Shown in pieces: positions 34,508 to 43,940 of a stretch of 64,000 nucleotides of DNA (the stretch's first letter is position 1; each line of letters starts with the position of its first letter). Made by a program: the position numbers and the translations under genes. The notes below the pieces were generated by a model. It saw only the letters and a program-made list of their open reading frames with translations. It searched no databases and was not told the DNA's origin. This stretch comes from Mariniblastus sp. (lineage in GTDB: Bacteria > Planctomycetota > Planctomycetia > Pirellulales > Pirellulaceae), in assembly GCA_011523945.1 (NCBI GenBank), contig WTFU01000092.1, forward strand, positions 1,859-65,858. Reading direction: 5' to 3'.

Positions 34508-37500
34508 ATGCCAGATTCCTCGATACCAGATTCCTTTAACCGTGATCAGTCGGACGCCGACCCGTTGTCCGGTATTCCGGCTAATGAGTTATCGCCCCGG
34601 CTTGCTACCAATTTGGAGCAAATCCGAAAAAGAGTTTCAGCGCATGCCTATCACTCGTTAGGTGGTTGCCTTGGTGAATCCTGGGTTAAATTGAGCGATG
34701 CTGATCGGGCCATTAATAATCTTGAACGGCTGATTTTAAAGTCCTCGTCTGTTGTTGAGTCATTGGTCTTAGATCATCGAGATGCTTTTGTTGATTTATT
34801 GGTTTTGTTCGCAACAAGTCAGTATTTAAGCGATACGGTCATCCGTTATGCGTCGGAAAGTTCTGCAGATTTATCTCGTGATGCGCCGTCTGGTGGGTGC
34901 GACGGGAAGGGATTGAAAGTCGAATGGCTGAGTATCTGGGAGAAGCAAGGAGAATTTCTTTCGTCGGAACAGCTGTTTGATTTACTTTGGCCCCAGCTTG
35001 AATTTGTTGATTCGACAGAGCAGGCCATGGGGGTGTTGAGGCAGTTTAAACACAACCAGACTTTGCGAATCGGCGTTGGAGATCTCTTCGCAGAGCATCG
35101 GTTGGATCAAGTTGCGTCTCAGATTTCTCATCTTGCGTCAACGGTTGTCGATTGTGCGTACCGTTGGTTACGAATGCGGTTTGTTAAAAAGTGGGGACGA
35201 CCGATCGGTTCCAGCGGTCAGGATTGTCAATATTGTGTTCTTGCTTGCGGGAAGCTGGGTGGATTTGAGTTAAATTATTCGAGTGATATCGATTTAATTT
35301 TTATTTTCGAAGAAGCGGGACTCGTGGCTCCAGTGGATTCGGTTCAGGGCCGCGCGCTGCCGAAATTAACACATCAGGAATTTTTCGCTCGACTGTCTCA
35401 GCAATTGGTGAAATTAGTTGGAGAGCCGACTCAAGATGGTGCTTGCTATCGAGTTGATCTCCGCCTGCGTCCTAATGGTGGGAGTGGCAAGATTTGCCGT
35501 TCTTTTGATTCCATGATGCAGTACTATGATTTGCAAGGGCGGACATGGGAGCGGCAGGCTTTGATTAAATGTCGGCCAATCGCTGGTGACTGCGAACTTG
35601 GTGAGCGATTACTCGAGCAGCTTAATCCGTGGATCTATCGCCGTAACTTGAGTCGCGCCGATATTGGTGGGGTCAAGGCACTGAAGCGTAAGATCGAACG
35701 TCGCGCACGCGACTCAGGTGAAGATGAAACCAACATTAAAACGGGACGCGGGGGAATTCGGGATATCGAGTTTGTCATTCAGTTTCTGCAGTTGCTCAAC
35801 GGTGGTGACCTGCCTGAGATTCGCACGCCTAATACGCTCGAAGCAGTCCGGCGTTTAGAAAAAACGAAGTGTTTGTCTCCAGCCGAATCAACGGTATTAG
35901 GCCAAAACTATCGCTGGCTGAGACGACTGGAGCACCGCCTGCAAATGATGTTCGACCTGCAGACTCATTCGCTACCTACGGAACCGGGTGAGTTATTGAA
36001 AATTGCGAAGACGATGGGGCTGGTCGACGCCTCATCTTCATCGCTGTTGGTACAATTTCAGAGCACACTCAAGGAAGTAACTGAAAGTAATCGGAAAATA
36101 TTAGACCATTTACTTCACGGCTCATTTGGGATGGCATTTGGTTCGATGCGGGATACCGGGGGAGCCGAATATCGACTTGACCGCGAAGAGGTGCCTCTTG
36201 AAGTTGATTTGATTCTGGATCCAGATCCAGAGATTTCAATGATCGAGGAAGTACTCGAGCCCTATGGATTTGAAAACATAAAGTCTTCGTATCAACGACT
36301 GGTCGAGCTATCTCAGGAGCCAACCGCATTTCTATCGAATCGGCGCTGCAAACACTTCTTAGCGTCGGTTGCTCCTGCATTGTTAGCGGAATTGTCGAAA
36401 ACACCTGATCCCGACCGCTCCTTGGTTACCCTGGCGACGGTAAGTGAGTGTCTGGGAGCCAAGGGCGTCTTGTGGGAACTGTTTCGATTTAATCCGCCTA
36501 CACTCTCCCTTTATGTCCGTCTTTGTGCTTCAAGTGACTATTTGGTTGGAATTTTGAAAACAAATCCTGGCATGATTGACGAGCTGCTCGACGCGTTACA
36601 GCTTGATGGATTGCCTACTCGAAATAGGCTTGAATCGAACATGAGTGAATTAGCGAAGGGGGCGACGGATATCGTGCCGATATTGCACGGTTTTAAAAAC
36701 ACCCAGCACATGCGAGTGGGTATTCGGGATATTCTAAACCGCGATGAGGTTTGCGAAACTCATCAGTCGCTTGCAGACGTTGCGGAAATTTGTCTGAAGA
36801 CTGTGGCGGAGTTCCAATATCAACGCCTGCTTGATAAATATGCCGACCCTAATCGTAACCTAGAGTCGCTGAGGATCGCATGTCCGCTTGTGATCCTCGC
36901 GCTTGGAAAACTTGGCGGCGGTGAGCCGAATTATCACAGTGATCTAGATGTGATTTTTCTTTATGATTCCGAGGCGGTTGCTTCACTGACAGCGGAAGGA
37001 ACCTGTTTTGTCGATTTTCTTCAGGAAGGAATTACGGCGCAGTTTTTCTTCAGTGAGCTTGCATTGGCGATCACGCAGACGGTTACCCAGCATTCGCAGT
37101 ATGGTCGGTTGTACGAATTAGACAGTCGATTGAGGCCGACTGGCAAAAGTGGCGCATTAGCCGTTTCTACGAATGAGTTTTACCGTTATTTTTCTTCTGG
37201 AAAAGGTCAGCTCTGGGAGCGTCAGGCGCTCTGCAAGGCGCGTCCAGTTTTTGGAGTTGACGCTAATTGTAAACGCATCACCGAAATGGTTCAGCGGATT
37301 ATCCTAGGGCAATCTTGGTTGCCGGAGATGACCGGAGAGATTCAAACGATGCGGTTGGCAATGCAAAAAGACTGCAATTCTCGTAACTTGAAACGTGGTC
37401 GTGGAGGGACAGTCGACATAGAGTTTGCGATCCAGATGCTTCAATTGAAGTATGCGAAAACCAATCCAGAAGTTCTTGAGCCTGGGACACTGAAAGCAAT

Positions 37501-37765
37501 CGCGCAATTGGAATTGGCTGGATTTCTTAATGGTGAATTGGGAGAAATTTTGCGAACTGGCTATCGATTGCTGAGAACCGTCGAAGCTGGATTGCGATTA
37601 ATGAATACCGCCGCGCGTCATGATTTACCGGAATGTAAAAAACAGACGGACAAGCTGGCCTTTCTCCTGCAGTACGAAAACGCTGATCAGCTCGAAGTGG
37701 TTGTGGATGAACAGCGACGCAAAATACGTGACACGTTTAATGTTATTTTCGAAAGCGTTGGGTAA
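34508..37765 (+). CDS. glnE: Glutamine synthetase adenylyltransferase/deadenylylase
   Basis: Bifunctional enzyme that attaches AMP to, or removes it from, glutamine synthetase to control nitrogen assimilation. Two nucleotidyltransferase domains are seen: N-terminal with ACGKLGGFELNYSSDIDLIF and C-terminal with LGKLGGGEPNYHSDLDVIF, each followed by a helical GlnD-like regulatory domain (KTGRGGIRDIEFVIQFLQ and KRGRGGTVDIEFAIQMLQ). Length is about 1085 residues against 946 in E. coli, with extra sequence near the N-terminus and in the linker. The ATG at 34508 is preferred over a TTG two codons earlier. No glnA or glnB is nearby. Gene ends close to the convergent cysK terminator. Confidence 0.95.
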   Translation: MPDSSIPDSFNRDQSDADPLSGIPANELSPRLATNLEQIRKRVSAHAYHSLGGCLGESWVKLSDADRAINNLERLILKSSSVVESLVLDHRDAFVDLLVLFATSQYLSDTVIRYASESSADLSRDAPSGGCDGKGLKVEWLSIWEKQGEFLSSEQLFDLLWPQLEFVDSTEQAMGVLRQFKHNQTLRIGVGDLFAEHRLDQVASQISHLASTVVDCAYRWLRMRFVKKWGRPIGSSGQDCQYCVLACGKLGGFELNYSSDIDLIFIFEEAGLVAPVDSVQGRALPKLTHQEFFARLSQQLVKLVGEPTQDGACYRVDLRLRPNGGSGKICRSFDSMMQYYDLQGRTWERQALIKCRPIAGDCELGERLLEQLNPWIYRRNLSRADIGGVKALKRKIERRARDSGEDETNIKTGRGGIRDIEFVIQFLQLLNGGDLPEIRTPNTLEAVRRLEKTKCLSPAESTVLGQNYRWLRRLEHRLQMMFDLQTHSLPTEPGELLKIAKTMGLVDASSSSLLVQFQSTLKEVTESNRKILDHLLHGSFGMAFGSMRDTGGAEYRLDREEVPLEVDLILDPDPEISMIEEVLEPYGFENIKSSYQRLVELSQEPTAFLSNRRCKHFLASVAPALLAELSKTPDPDRSLVTLATVSECLGAKGVLWELFRFNPPTLSLYVRLCASSDYLVGILKTNPGMIDELLDALQLDGLPTRNRLESNMSELAKGATDIVPILHGFKNTQHMRVGIRDILNRDEVCETHQSLADVAEICLKTVAEFQYQRLLDKYADPNRNLESLRIACPLVILALGKLGGGEPNYHSDLDVIFLYDSEAVASLTAEGTCFVDFLQEGITAQFFFSELALAITQTVTQHSQYGRLYELDSRLRPTGKSGALAVSTNEFYRYFSSGKGQLWERQALCKARPVFGVDANCKRITEMVQRIILGQSWLPEMTGEIQTMRLAMQKDCNSRNLKRGRGGTVDIEFAIQMLQLKYAKTNPEVLEPGTLKAIAQLELAGFLNGELGEILRTGYRLLRTVEAGLRLMNTAARHDLPECKKQTDKLAFLLQYENADQLEVVVDEQRRKIRDTFNVIFESVG

Positions 37766-37768
37766 GCA

Positions 37769-37795
37769 TAAAAAAACGCCGGGTTTAGCCGGCGT
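37769..37795 (-). terminator. Intrinsic terminator of cysK
   Basis: On the minus strand ACGCCGG, a six-base loop and CCGGCGT (37795-37776) run straight into seven T. It serves cysK, which ends at 37820, and lies just past the convergent glnE stop. Confidence 0.85.
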
Positions 37796-37819
37796 GAAAG
37801 ATCTGAAGTTTAGCGGACT

Positions 37820-38785
37820 TTACTCGCCCGATGGATAGAGATTGGTAGAAAGATAACGCTCGCCAAGATCTGGAAGCATGACTACGATCATCTTGCCTTC
37901 ATTCTCTGGACGTTTAGCGACCTTAATGGCAGCCGAAGCAGCAGCACCGCAGCTGATGCCGCAGAATAGCCCTTCCTGAGTCGCCATCGCTCTTGCCATT
38001 TCAACTGACTCTTCATCGGTGACCGTCATTACTTCGTCAATAATATCGACGTTGAGTACACCGGGGATAAATCCAGCTCCAATGCCCTGGATTTTATGTT
38101 TTCCAGGCATTAGATCCTCGCCAGCTTTGCGTTGTGTAATTACCGGGCTCGTTGCAGGTTCAACGGCGATAGAAACTAAGTCCGGTTTTTTGGCTTTTAA
38201 GACTTCGCTGCAGCCGGTAATTGTTCCGCCAGTTCCAACCCCGGCGACAAGGATGTCGATTTGCCCGTCGGTGTCTCGCCAAATTTCTTCGGCGGTCGTC
38301 CGGCGATGAACTTCTGGATTGGCTGGGTTGTTGAATTGCTGTGGCATGAAATAGTTACCACCCGAATTGGCAATTTCTGTCGCCTTTCGGATTGCACCAG
38401 GCATTCCCTCGGCGCCGGGAGTGAGGATTACCTCGGCACCGAGAGCAGCGACCAGTCTGCGCCGTTCGATAGACATAGAATCTGGCATCGTCACCTGCAT
38501 TTTATAGCCACGAGCAGCACAGACGTAAGCTAAAGCAATCCCCGTGTTTCCACTGGTTGGCTCAATGATGGTGGTCTCAGAATTGATAAGTCCGTCACGC
38601 TCAGCGGCGTCGATCATCGCCCGACCAATTCGATCTTTGACGCTCCACAAAGGGTTCATGTTTTCGACCTTTGCAATAACACTGGCAACGCAGCCTTCGG
38701 TAACTCGTCGCATCCGAACTAGCGGCGTATTGCCAATGCAGTGGGTGATCTCCTCAAGAATTCCTCGTGAAGTAGACGTTGACAT
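37820..38785 (-). CDS. cysK: Cysteine synthase A
   Basis: O-acetylserine sulfhydrylase: pyridoxal-phosphate enzyme that makes cysteine from O-acetylserine and sulfide. The PLP lysine is K50 in SVKDR, phosphate loop GTGGTITG and substrate loop PTSGNTG (76-82) are present. 321 residues, normal length. Ribosome site AGGAAA lies eight bases before the ATG. It has its own promoter (38923-38952), a leader of about 130 bases and a terminator, so it is a single-gene unit. A cystathionine beta-synthase-like activity cannot be excluded, but the sequence is CysK-like throughout. Confidence 0.95.
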   Translation of the reverse strand: MSTSTSRGILEEITHCIGNTPLVRMRRVTEGCVASVIAKVENMNPLWSVKDRIGRAMIDAAERDGLINSETTIIEPTSGNTGIALAYVCAARGYKMQVTMPDSMSIERRRLVAALGAEVILTPGAEGMPGAIRKATEIANSGGNYFMPQQFNNPANPEVHRRTTAEEIWRDTDGQIDILVAGVGTGGTITGCSEVLKAKKPDLVSIAVEPATSPVITQRKAGEDLMPGKHKIQGIGAGFIPGVLNVDIIDEVMTVTDEESVEMARAMATQEGLFCGISCGAAASAAIKVAKRPENEGKMIVVMLPDLGERYLSTNLYPSGE

Positions 38786-38922
38786 AATTTAATTTCCTGA
38801 AAAGCAAGTTGAGTTTTAGAACGGAGCCGATATGAACTCAGCGGTGTCCAAGGGAGGTAAGAACTATCGTCATTTACCGCCTCATTCGTAAGCTTGAGTC
38901 AATTTGTTTGGTCGCGAATCGG

Positions 38923-38952
38923 AGTATAGCAAAGCTGCGAAATCTGGGTCAA
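38923..38952 (-). promoter_or_regulatory. Sigma-70-type promoter of cysK
   Basis: Minus strand TTGACC (38952-38947), 18 bases, TATACT (38928-38923). The leader of about 130 bases contains a small pair GGTAA/TTACC but no terminator or recognised riboswitch. Confidence 0.6.
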
Positions 38953-39036
38953 CTTAAGTTGCGTTTTCACGCGTGTTTGTCGATGCTGTCATGGTGATTC
39001 GACTGACGGGCGTAAAATTAAACGTCGATAAAACGC

Positions 39037-39852
39037 ATGTTGAGCGTGCCGCGAGTGATGGTTAACGAGCGGAATCTACTTTTTGGAAAACCGATGGAAA
39101 CCACACTTCACCGACAGTTGAAAGACGAGTTCTGTGATCCCGGTGCGCATCTTGAAGTTAAACTGGGCAATTACCGGATCGACGTCGTTTGTGGGCAACG
39201 CCTGATTGAAATTCAACGAAGCGGCCTCGCTTCGATTCGCGACAAAATACAGCGACTGCTGGAAGAAGGATATACCGTTGATGTTGTTAAACCGTTGGTA
39301 ATGCGAAAGCGTTTAATCAAACTCAATAAAAAGGGAGGCAGGGAGATCGACCGGCGATGGAGCCCAACAAAAGGGTCGATTCTCGATTTATTTGATGAGT
39401 TGATTTACTTTACACGTGTTTTTCCACATCCCAATCTCACTCTGATTACTCCCATGATTCAGATTGAAGAAATCAGATATCCAGGGCATGGGCGGCGGAG
39501 AAGAAAGCGATCCAATGATTTTATTGTTCACGATCGTCAGATTCTAGAATTAGAAGATGCGTGTTTTTTTCGAACTCTTGAAGATCTACATCAATTGTTA
39601 CCCAGCGATCTTCCAGAGCCATTCACGACTAAGCAGCTTGCCGAACAACTTGAAATTCCACGCGATCAGGCGCAGAAAATAGCCTATGTGTTGCGAAAGA
39701 CGGGGGCGGCGATTGAAGTCGGAAAAGAAATAAATGCCTTGCTTTGTCGGCTTGCAACAGCGGATGAGTCTCGGCAATTGATGGAGGAGAGAGTGCCTAC
39801 CAAGCAACCTTCCTATGAATTTTTAGAGGCTTTGGAAACGCGACACAAATAA
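39037..39852 (+). CDS. Nuclease-like protein with winged-helix tail
   Basis: Up to 271 residues. ATG codons at 39058 and 39094 are also possible starts; the last has GGAA seven bases upstream. Residues 37-85 show a PD-(D/E)XK-like pattern: E40, D49 in YRIDVV, and E58-x-Q60 in RLIEIQRSG, followed by a helix with Lys and Arg and by YTVDVVKP. The E-x-Q variant and the IQ-S-x-L sequence recall the nuclease-like domain of the competence protein CoiA. A very basic patch GRRRRKRS (about 150-158) follows. Residues 195-240 (FTTKQLAEQLEIPRDQAQKIAYVLRK) look like a winged helix. It may bind and cut DNA, but this is pattern-based and no family name is claimed. Confidence 0.7.
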   Translation: MLSVPRVMVNERNLLFGKPMETTLHRQLKDEFCDPGAHLEVKLGNYRIDVVCGQRLIEIQRSGLASIRDKIQRLLEEGYTVDVVKPLVMRKRLIKLNKKGGREIDRRWSPTKGSILDLFDELIYFTRVFPHPNLTLITPMIQIEEIRYPGHGRRRRKRSNDFIVHDRQILELEDACFFRTLEDLHQLLPSDLPEPFTTKQLAEQLEIPRDQAQKIAYVLRKTGAAIEVGKEINALLCRLATADESRQLMEERVPTKQPSYEFLEALETRHK

Positions 39853-39946
39853 CGGTGTCTGAGGAGATTTGCGAACGAGTCGCCCTCTCGGCAACACTCT
39901 AGTGGAGGTGTTCGTTCGCGTGTCATTGGAATGTTCCTAAAATGAC

Positions 39947-39974
39947 AAAAGCGGCCGAAAGATCGACCGCTTTT
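39947..39974. terminator. Bidirectional terminator between convergent genes
   Basis: AAAAGCGG (39947-39954) pairs with CCGCTTTT (39967-39974). T-runs occur on both strands, suiting the plus-strand nuclease-like gene and the minus-strand NRDE gene. Confidence 0.65.
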
Positions 39975-40006
39975 CTGATTTAAACGAATTCTCGGCGTGT
40001 CAAATG

Positions 40007-40780
40007 TCATACTTCCGCTTTGGTTCGTGATTCACGGAGTCCGCGGCTAAGGATATCGCGAAGTAAAGGCGAATAGTCCTCAAACTTAGATTCGTCGGGT
40101 GAGCCATTGGAATATTGGTAAATCGCATCCCGCGGCTTCACACCCAGTGAGATCAAAGTTGAGCTGACCGTACCGTAGTCTTTTTCTTTTACGACCATGC
40201 TTGGTCGACCTGGTGCAGTTGGGGTTCTCGCGAGAACCTTACTTGCAACGGCCAAAAACTTAACGGGTGAATCAAGTGTTTGGAGGGTCAACAGACGCTG
40301 AGCCATTGCTGCTCGCTCGTCTTGGGGATCGTTCATGTCACGATCGCCGATAATGCACAGTCCTTGCTGTAGTTCCGTGACATCAGTCTCGTTTCTCGAG
40401 TGGATCATCCAGCCAGAATCCGGGTCGGCGACACAAAAATTGGCACCACCGTATTGGCCCGAGTGGAGTTCCTCCAGAGCGAAATCAACCGCAGCTTGTG
40501 CGGAGCTGCATTTGAGCATCTCTCGCGTCAACGCACCGCGGGATCTTGGATTCATAGGCGTATCGTATTTTTTACGCCTTACCACGCCCACAAACATTCC
40601 ATCCTGGTTCATACCGAGGTACGTTCCGCCGGTTTGCTGGTCGATACTCGCTAAAATACGAGGTTTTCCAGATTGAATCGAAGGTGCGGGGCAAATTCGG
40701 TCGAGAGGTTCTTCCCGGTTGTAAGCAACCAAAATTGGAGCTTCCGGAACTAAATGATATACGATTGCCAGTAGGCTCAT
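40007..40780 (-). CDS. NRDE/TANGO2 family protein
   Basis: 257 residues. The N-terminus AIVYHLVPEAPILVAYNREE carries the NRE(E/D) motif of the NRDE family (TANGO2 in eukaryotes), followed by GGTYLGMNQDGMFVGVVRRK and later a short strand-rich domain. Unlike TANGO2, there is no Cys at position 2, so an Ntn-hydrolase type nucleophile is not evident at the N-terminus; Ser2 is there instead. Function is unknown in bacteria; heme or lipid handling has been proposed for eukaryotic relatives. It lies divergent from fabH. Confidence 0.82.
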   Translation of the reverse strand: MSLLAIVYHLVPEAPILVAYNREEPLDRICPAPSIQSGKPRILASIDQQTGGTYLGMNQDGMFVGVVRRKKYDTPMNPRSRGALTREMLKCSSAQAAVDFALEELHSGQYGGANFCVADPDSGWMIHSRNETDVTELQQGLCIIGDRDMNDPQDERAAMAQRLLTLQTLDSPVKFLAVASKVLARTPTAPGRPSMVVKEKDYGTVSSTLISLGVKPRDAIYQYSNGSPDESKFEDYSPLLRDILSRGLRESRTKAEV

Positions 40781-41271
40781 ACGTTTTTTCGCTTTTTCAA
40801 AGATCAGGTTTAATGAAATCGTTTTCCGTAACGGCGAGCCACTAATCTATCGAATTGTCATAGTTTTGATACCCCCAAAAGGGGGGTTATTGGTGCTCCT
40901 TTTTGAGATGATCTTATTGATGTGATTTCAACTCGATTGTCCATAAGTCATTGTTATTTATAAGGATAAGGGATTCTGGTTGTGCTTTTGGGCTCGATTG
41001 GCTCTCGGATGGTTGTTTAAAATCCGTTCAAAACGGCCATCGAGGACTGGTATCGGAGGAATTTCCAAAATGTGGTATCCCTATGAAACGCCGAAGCCAC
41101 CTTCCCCTTCAAGGTTCGGTTGGATTTAGGTCCAGCGGTCTCAAAATCATAAATCCTTTGGGCGAGAGCCATCCAGCTCCAAATCCTATGCCGTATCTCG
41201 ACGAACAGTCACAGAGGCTCGATATTCGCCCATCTCGTGTCCCTACCGAGATTGAAAGAAAAGTCTTTGTG
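40781..41271. other. Region before fabH with a short GC hairpin
   Basis: A hairpin CCCCC-AAAA-GGGGG (40872-40885) lies 90 bases above the NRDE gene start. The fabH frame is open from 40951, but the first 107 codons do not look like FabH and may be leader or a real extension. No other gene seen. Confidence 0.3.
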
Positions 41272-42306
41272 GGGCGTGTCTCAGTTGCCAAGAAAAAGCC
41301 ACCTTTAGTCTCGAATCTATCGGGAATTAAGGTCGTTGGCGCTGGGGTAAGCCCGGGGTCGAAGTGGGTGCCGAACGAGGGGCTCAATGCGCTCGGTTGC
41401 GACGCTGAATGGATTTATCAGCGTACCGGAATTCAGGGGCGCTACCACGTTGCTGAAGGAGAGTCGACCAGTGACATGGCGATTCGAGCAGCAGAACAGT
41501 GTCTCGAAAAAGCCGGTGTTGCTGCGAGCGAAGTTGATTTGATTATTGTCGCTACGGTGACGCCAGATTACCCGACCCCTTCGACGGCGTGTATTGTCCA
41601 ATCACATCTCGGCTGCAATGCGGCGGCCTACGATTTGAATGCGGCGTGTTCCGGTTTTATGTATGGCTTGGTGACCGCGAGCCAGGCGGTAAAAACGGGT
41701 TGCAGTCGCAATGCCTTGGTGATTGGTGCTGAGACCTTAACTATGTTGATGAACCCGGAAGATAAAAAGACCTACCCGCTATTTGGCGATGGTGCAGGGG
41801 CAGTCTTAATCTCTATGGATGATACGGCCGACGCGTCTGCCGCTTCCGGGATTCTGGCTTATCGTTTGGCATCAGAAGGGGGCTTGGGGAATGCACTCAA
41901 AGCACCCGGTGGAGGGTCTAAAAAACCATTTAGCCAGGAAGTGCTTGATCGCAAGGAACAGTACCTGGTAATGGATGGGCGGACCGTTTTTAAGTGGGCG
42001 GTTCGTTTGATTCCAGAGATTGTGAACGAAATGCTTGAGAAAGCGAATCTTGCTTTGTCAGATATCGATCTTTTTATTCCACATCAGGCAAACGTCCGGA
42101 TCATAGATGCCGCGGTTGACGAGTTGGGGATTGAAAAAGAGAAAGTCTTTGTCAATTTGGATCGATACGGAAACACCTCGGCTGCTAGTATTCCGATTGC
42201 GATCGCCGAAGCGCTAGAGCAAGGTCGAATCAAATCTGGAGACAATGTTTTGATGGTAGGATTCGGTGCCGGTTTGACTTGGGGCGCCTGCTTATTCCGC
42301 TGGTAG
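41272..42306 (+). CDS. fabH: 3-oxoacyl-ACP synthase III (FabH-like)
   Basis: Condenses an acyl-CoA with malonyl-ACP to begin fatty acid synthesis. The catalytic triad is complete: Cys in NAACSG (codon at 41647), His in PHQANVR (42082) and Asn in YGNTSAAS (42172). I start at GTG 41272 (344 residues), a normal length. The frame stays open to a TTG-like codon at 40951 with ATGs at 41083 and 41188, and an extension of up to 107 residues cannot be ruled out. The C-terminus ends GFGAGLTWGACLFRW as in the family. No other fab genes or plsX are nearby, so a role in a special lipid or as an extra FabH is possible. Confidence 0.88.
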   Translation, partial: GRVSVAKKKPPLVSNLSGIKVVGAGVSPGSKWVPNEGLNALGCDAEWIYQRTGIQGRYHVAEGESTSDMAIRAAEQCLEKAGVAASEVDLIIVATVTPDYPTPSTACIVQSHLGCNAAAYDLNAACSGFMYGLVTASQAVKTGCSRNALVIGAETLTMLMNPEDKKTYPLFGDGAGAVLISMDDTADASAASGILAYRLASEGGLGNALKAPGGGSKKPFSQEVLDRKEQYLVMDGRTVFKWAVRLIPEIVNEMLEKANLALSDIDLFIPHQANVRIIDAAVDELGIEKEKVFVNLDRYGNTSAASIPIAIAEALEQGRIKSGDNVLMVGFGAGLTWGACLFRW

Positions 42307-42389
42307 TCGTCTTTGGATTTTAGCCACTACACGGTGAGCACCGCGAATACTGACCACTTCTTTGATTGGCGAATCGAGGTGCGGGTCAA

Positions 42390-43940
42390 TCAGTCGAGCG
42401 GGAATTCGTCGTTGGCTGCCTTGTCGCCGTAGAGTGGGAGGTACCGATAGTAAACTTCAAGCGTCATGCAGGCGAGCGAAGTTGAGTAAAGGCGGCCCCC
42501 ACGTTCAGCGGCGTGCCCATTGTCAAAATGCCAACTCCCTGCCATGTTGCCTTCGGTTTCTTGAGATTTTACGAGGAAATCCCGCATTTTTGCGTTCCAA
42601 TTCTTCCACTTTTTTCCACCGATGTGTTTCATGGCTTGCGTGGCGTAGTAGTTGTAGTACATGTCAGCGGAATTCTTTGACGCCATGCTTGGGCCTCGCT
42701 CAGCGAGAGCATCAATTCCTCGGCCGAGCCCGGGGACTTCTTTGTCCCACCCCATATACATTCGGCATAAGAGGCCAACCGCTGTGCAGGCATTCGCCGG
42801 CGTTCCGACGGGGGGACCGGCGTAGCCGTAAAACGCACCTCCGCTCGTGGAAACACTATCCAGAAATTTTTCGACCAATTTGTAGGTCTTGGGCTGAATT
42901 GCCAAGCCGGAGATCTTTCCACTTTTTAATGCCATTAATTGCCAGCCAACTGCGGAAGTATCGCCGGGTTGACGCGGTTGATAACGCCAGCCACCGCCAA
43001 CGGGATCCTGAGCCTGTTCGATATACCACAAGGTTCCCTGAGCGTAATTCACCAACTCAGGATCTTTGGTCATCGCGTAGGCTTCACAAAGTGCGATAGA
43101 GACCAGCCCGTGAGAATACATGCTTCCGCCCGGTTCTAAATAAGACAATCCTCGTTGAGCTCGCTTCGCGCGCGACATCAGGAATATTAAGCCTTTGCGA
43201 ACTTCGTCTTTGTACTCACCGGTTTGGTGGGTATGGCCAGCGCCGAGCAGCGGCAGAATTGCGAGGGCAGTAGCAGCTCCCCGAGCCTGTGGAATATTCC
43301 CGGGATCGGGGCTGTCTCGGAAGTTGCCAGGCCCCATGGTGTGGTCAAGACTCCAGCCACCATCGGGTAACTGGTGTTTGACAATCCATTTGAGGGCGAG
43401 TGCGACCGATTCTTCGGAAGCCGAGTTCCCGCCGTATTCTTTTAGAAGTTGACCTTTTGAGTTGCCGGAGCGGCTTGAGGTTTCCGAGCTCATGTCGGCT
43501 GTTTCGAGTGCACCGAGCATTTCGGATTCGAGTGCGACTTCGTCGGCGCCGAGGATGTTTCCAAAATCAACTTCGGCTTCCGGCAGCGCCGTGTCTACCA
43601 TTTCGGTGACTTCTGTGGTTTCCTGCTCCGAGAATTCCTGTTCGACAGCTTCTTCAACATTGAAGTCCAAAGTGTCGAAATTCATTTCGAAGGAATCAAG
43701 CGCCTCAGCTGCTTGTTCGCCTGCTTGAAGTGAAACAACTTTACTCTCTTTTGCGGGCATGACCATGATCGCGAGTATGATAATGATGGCGATATGGCAC
43801 AGGAAACTTACCAGCCAGCTTGGCATGACGTTGAATAAAAGAAACCGACTCCCACCCTCGTTATCGTCCAAGACCTCTTCGGAATTATCTTGATTTTCCG
43901 GTTGGGGGTCGTTAGTTGGGCCGGGTGGTTTGGGGTTCAT
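42390..43940 (-). CDS. Membrane-anchored toroid-repeat (prenyltransferase-like) protein
   Basis: 516 residues. A Pro/Asn/Glu-rich cytoplasmic start (1-40), one membrane helix (about 41-62), an acidic stretch with many Glu, Asp and Ser (about 65-165), then a squalene-cyclase/prenyltransferase-like alpha-alpha toroid (about 175-505) in the periplasm. Repeat motifs such as HQLPDGGWSLDH, VGGGWRYQPRQPGD and TEGNMAGSWHF mark the barrel. The DxDD or zinc motifs of true cyclases and prenyltransferases are not seen, so it is probably a binding scaffold. Proteins of this shape are common in planctomycetes and unassigned. The ribosome site AGAGG lies before the ATG at 43940. Confidence 0.82.
   Translation of the reverse strand: MNPKPPGPTNDPQPENQDNSEEVLDDNEGGSRFLLFNVMPSWLVSFLCHIAIIIILAIMVMPAKESKVVSLQAGEQAAEALDSFEMNFDTLDFNVEEAVEQEFSEQETTEVTEMVDTALPEAEVDFGNILGADEVALESEMLGALETADMSSETSSRSGNSKGQLLKEYGGNSASEESVALALKWIVKHQLPDGGWSLDHTMGPGNFRDSPDPGNIPQARGAATALAILPLLGAGHTHQTGEYKDEVRKGLIFLMSRAKRAQRGLSYLEPGGSMYSHGLVSIALCEAYAMTKDPELVNYAQGTLWYIEQAQDPVGGGWRYQPRQPGDTSAVGWQLMALKSGKISGLAIQPKTYKLVEKFLDSVSTSGGAFYGYAGPPVGTPANACTAVGLLCRMYMGWDKEVPGLGRGIDALAERGPSMASKNSADMYYNYYATQAMKHIGGKKWKNWNAKMRDFLVKSQETEGNMAGSWHFDNGHAAERGGRLYSTSLACMTLEVYYRYLPLYGDKAANDEFPLD

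Noticed and set aside
40872..40885. CCCCC-AAAA-GGGGG as a terminator
   Set aside because: No T-run on either strand after the stem, and no gene ends there.
42362..43099. Plus-strand frame of 245 codons opposite the toroid-repeat gene
   Set aside because: Cys/Arg/Ser-rich antisense shadow of a coding gene with clear repeats.
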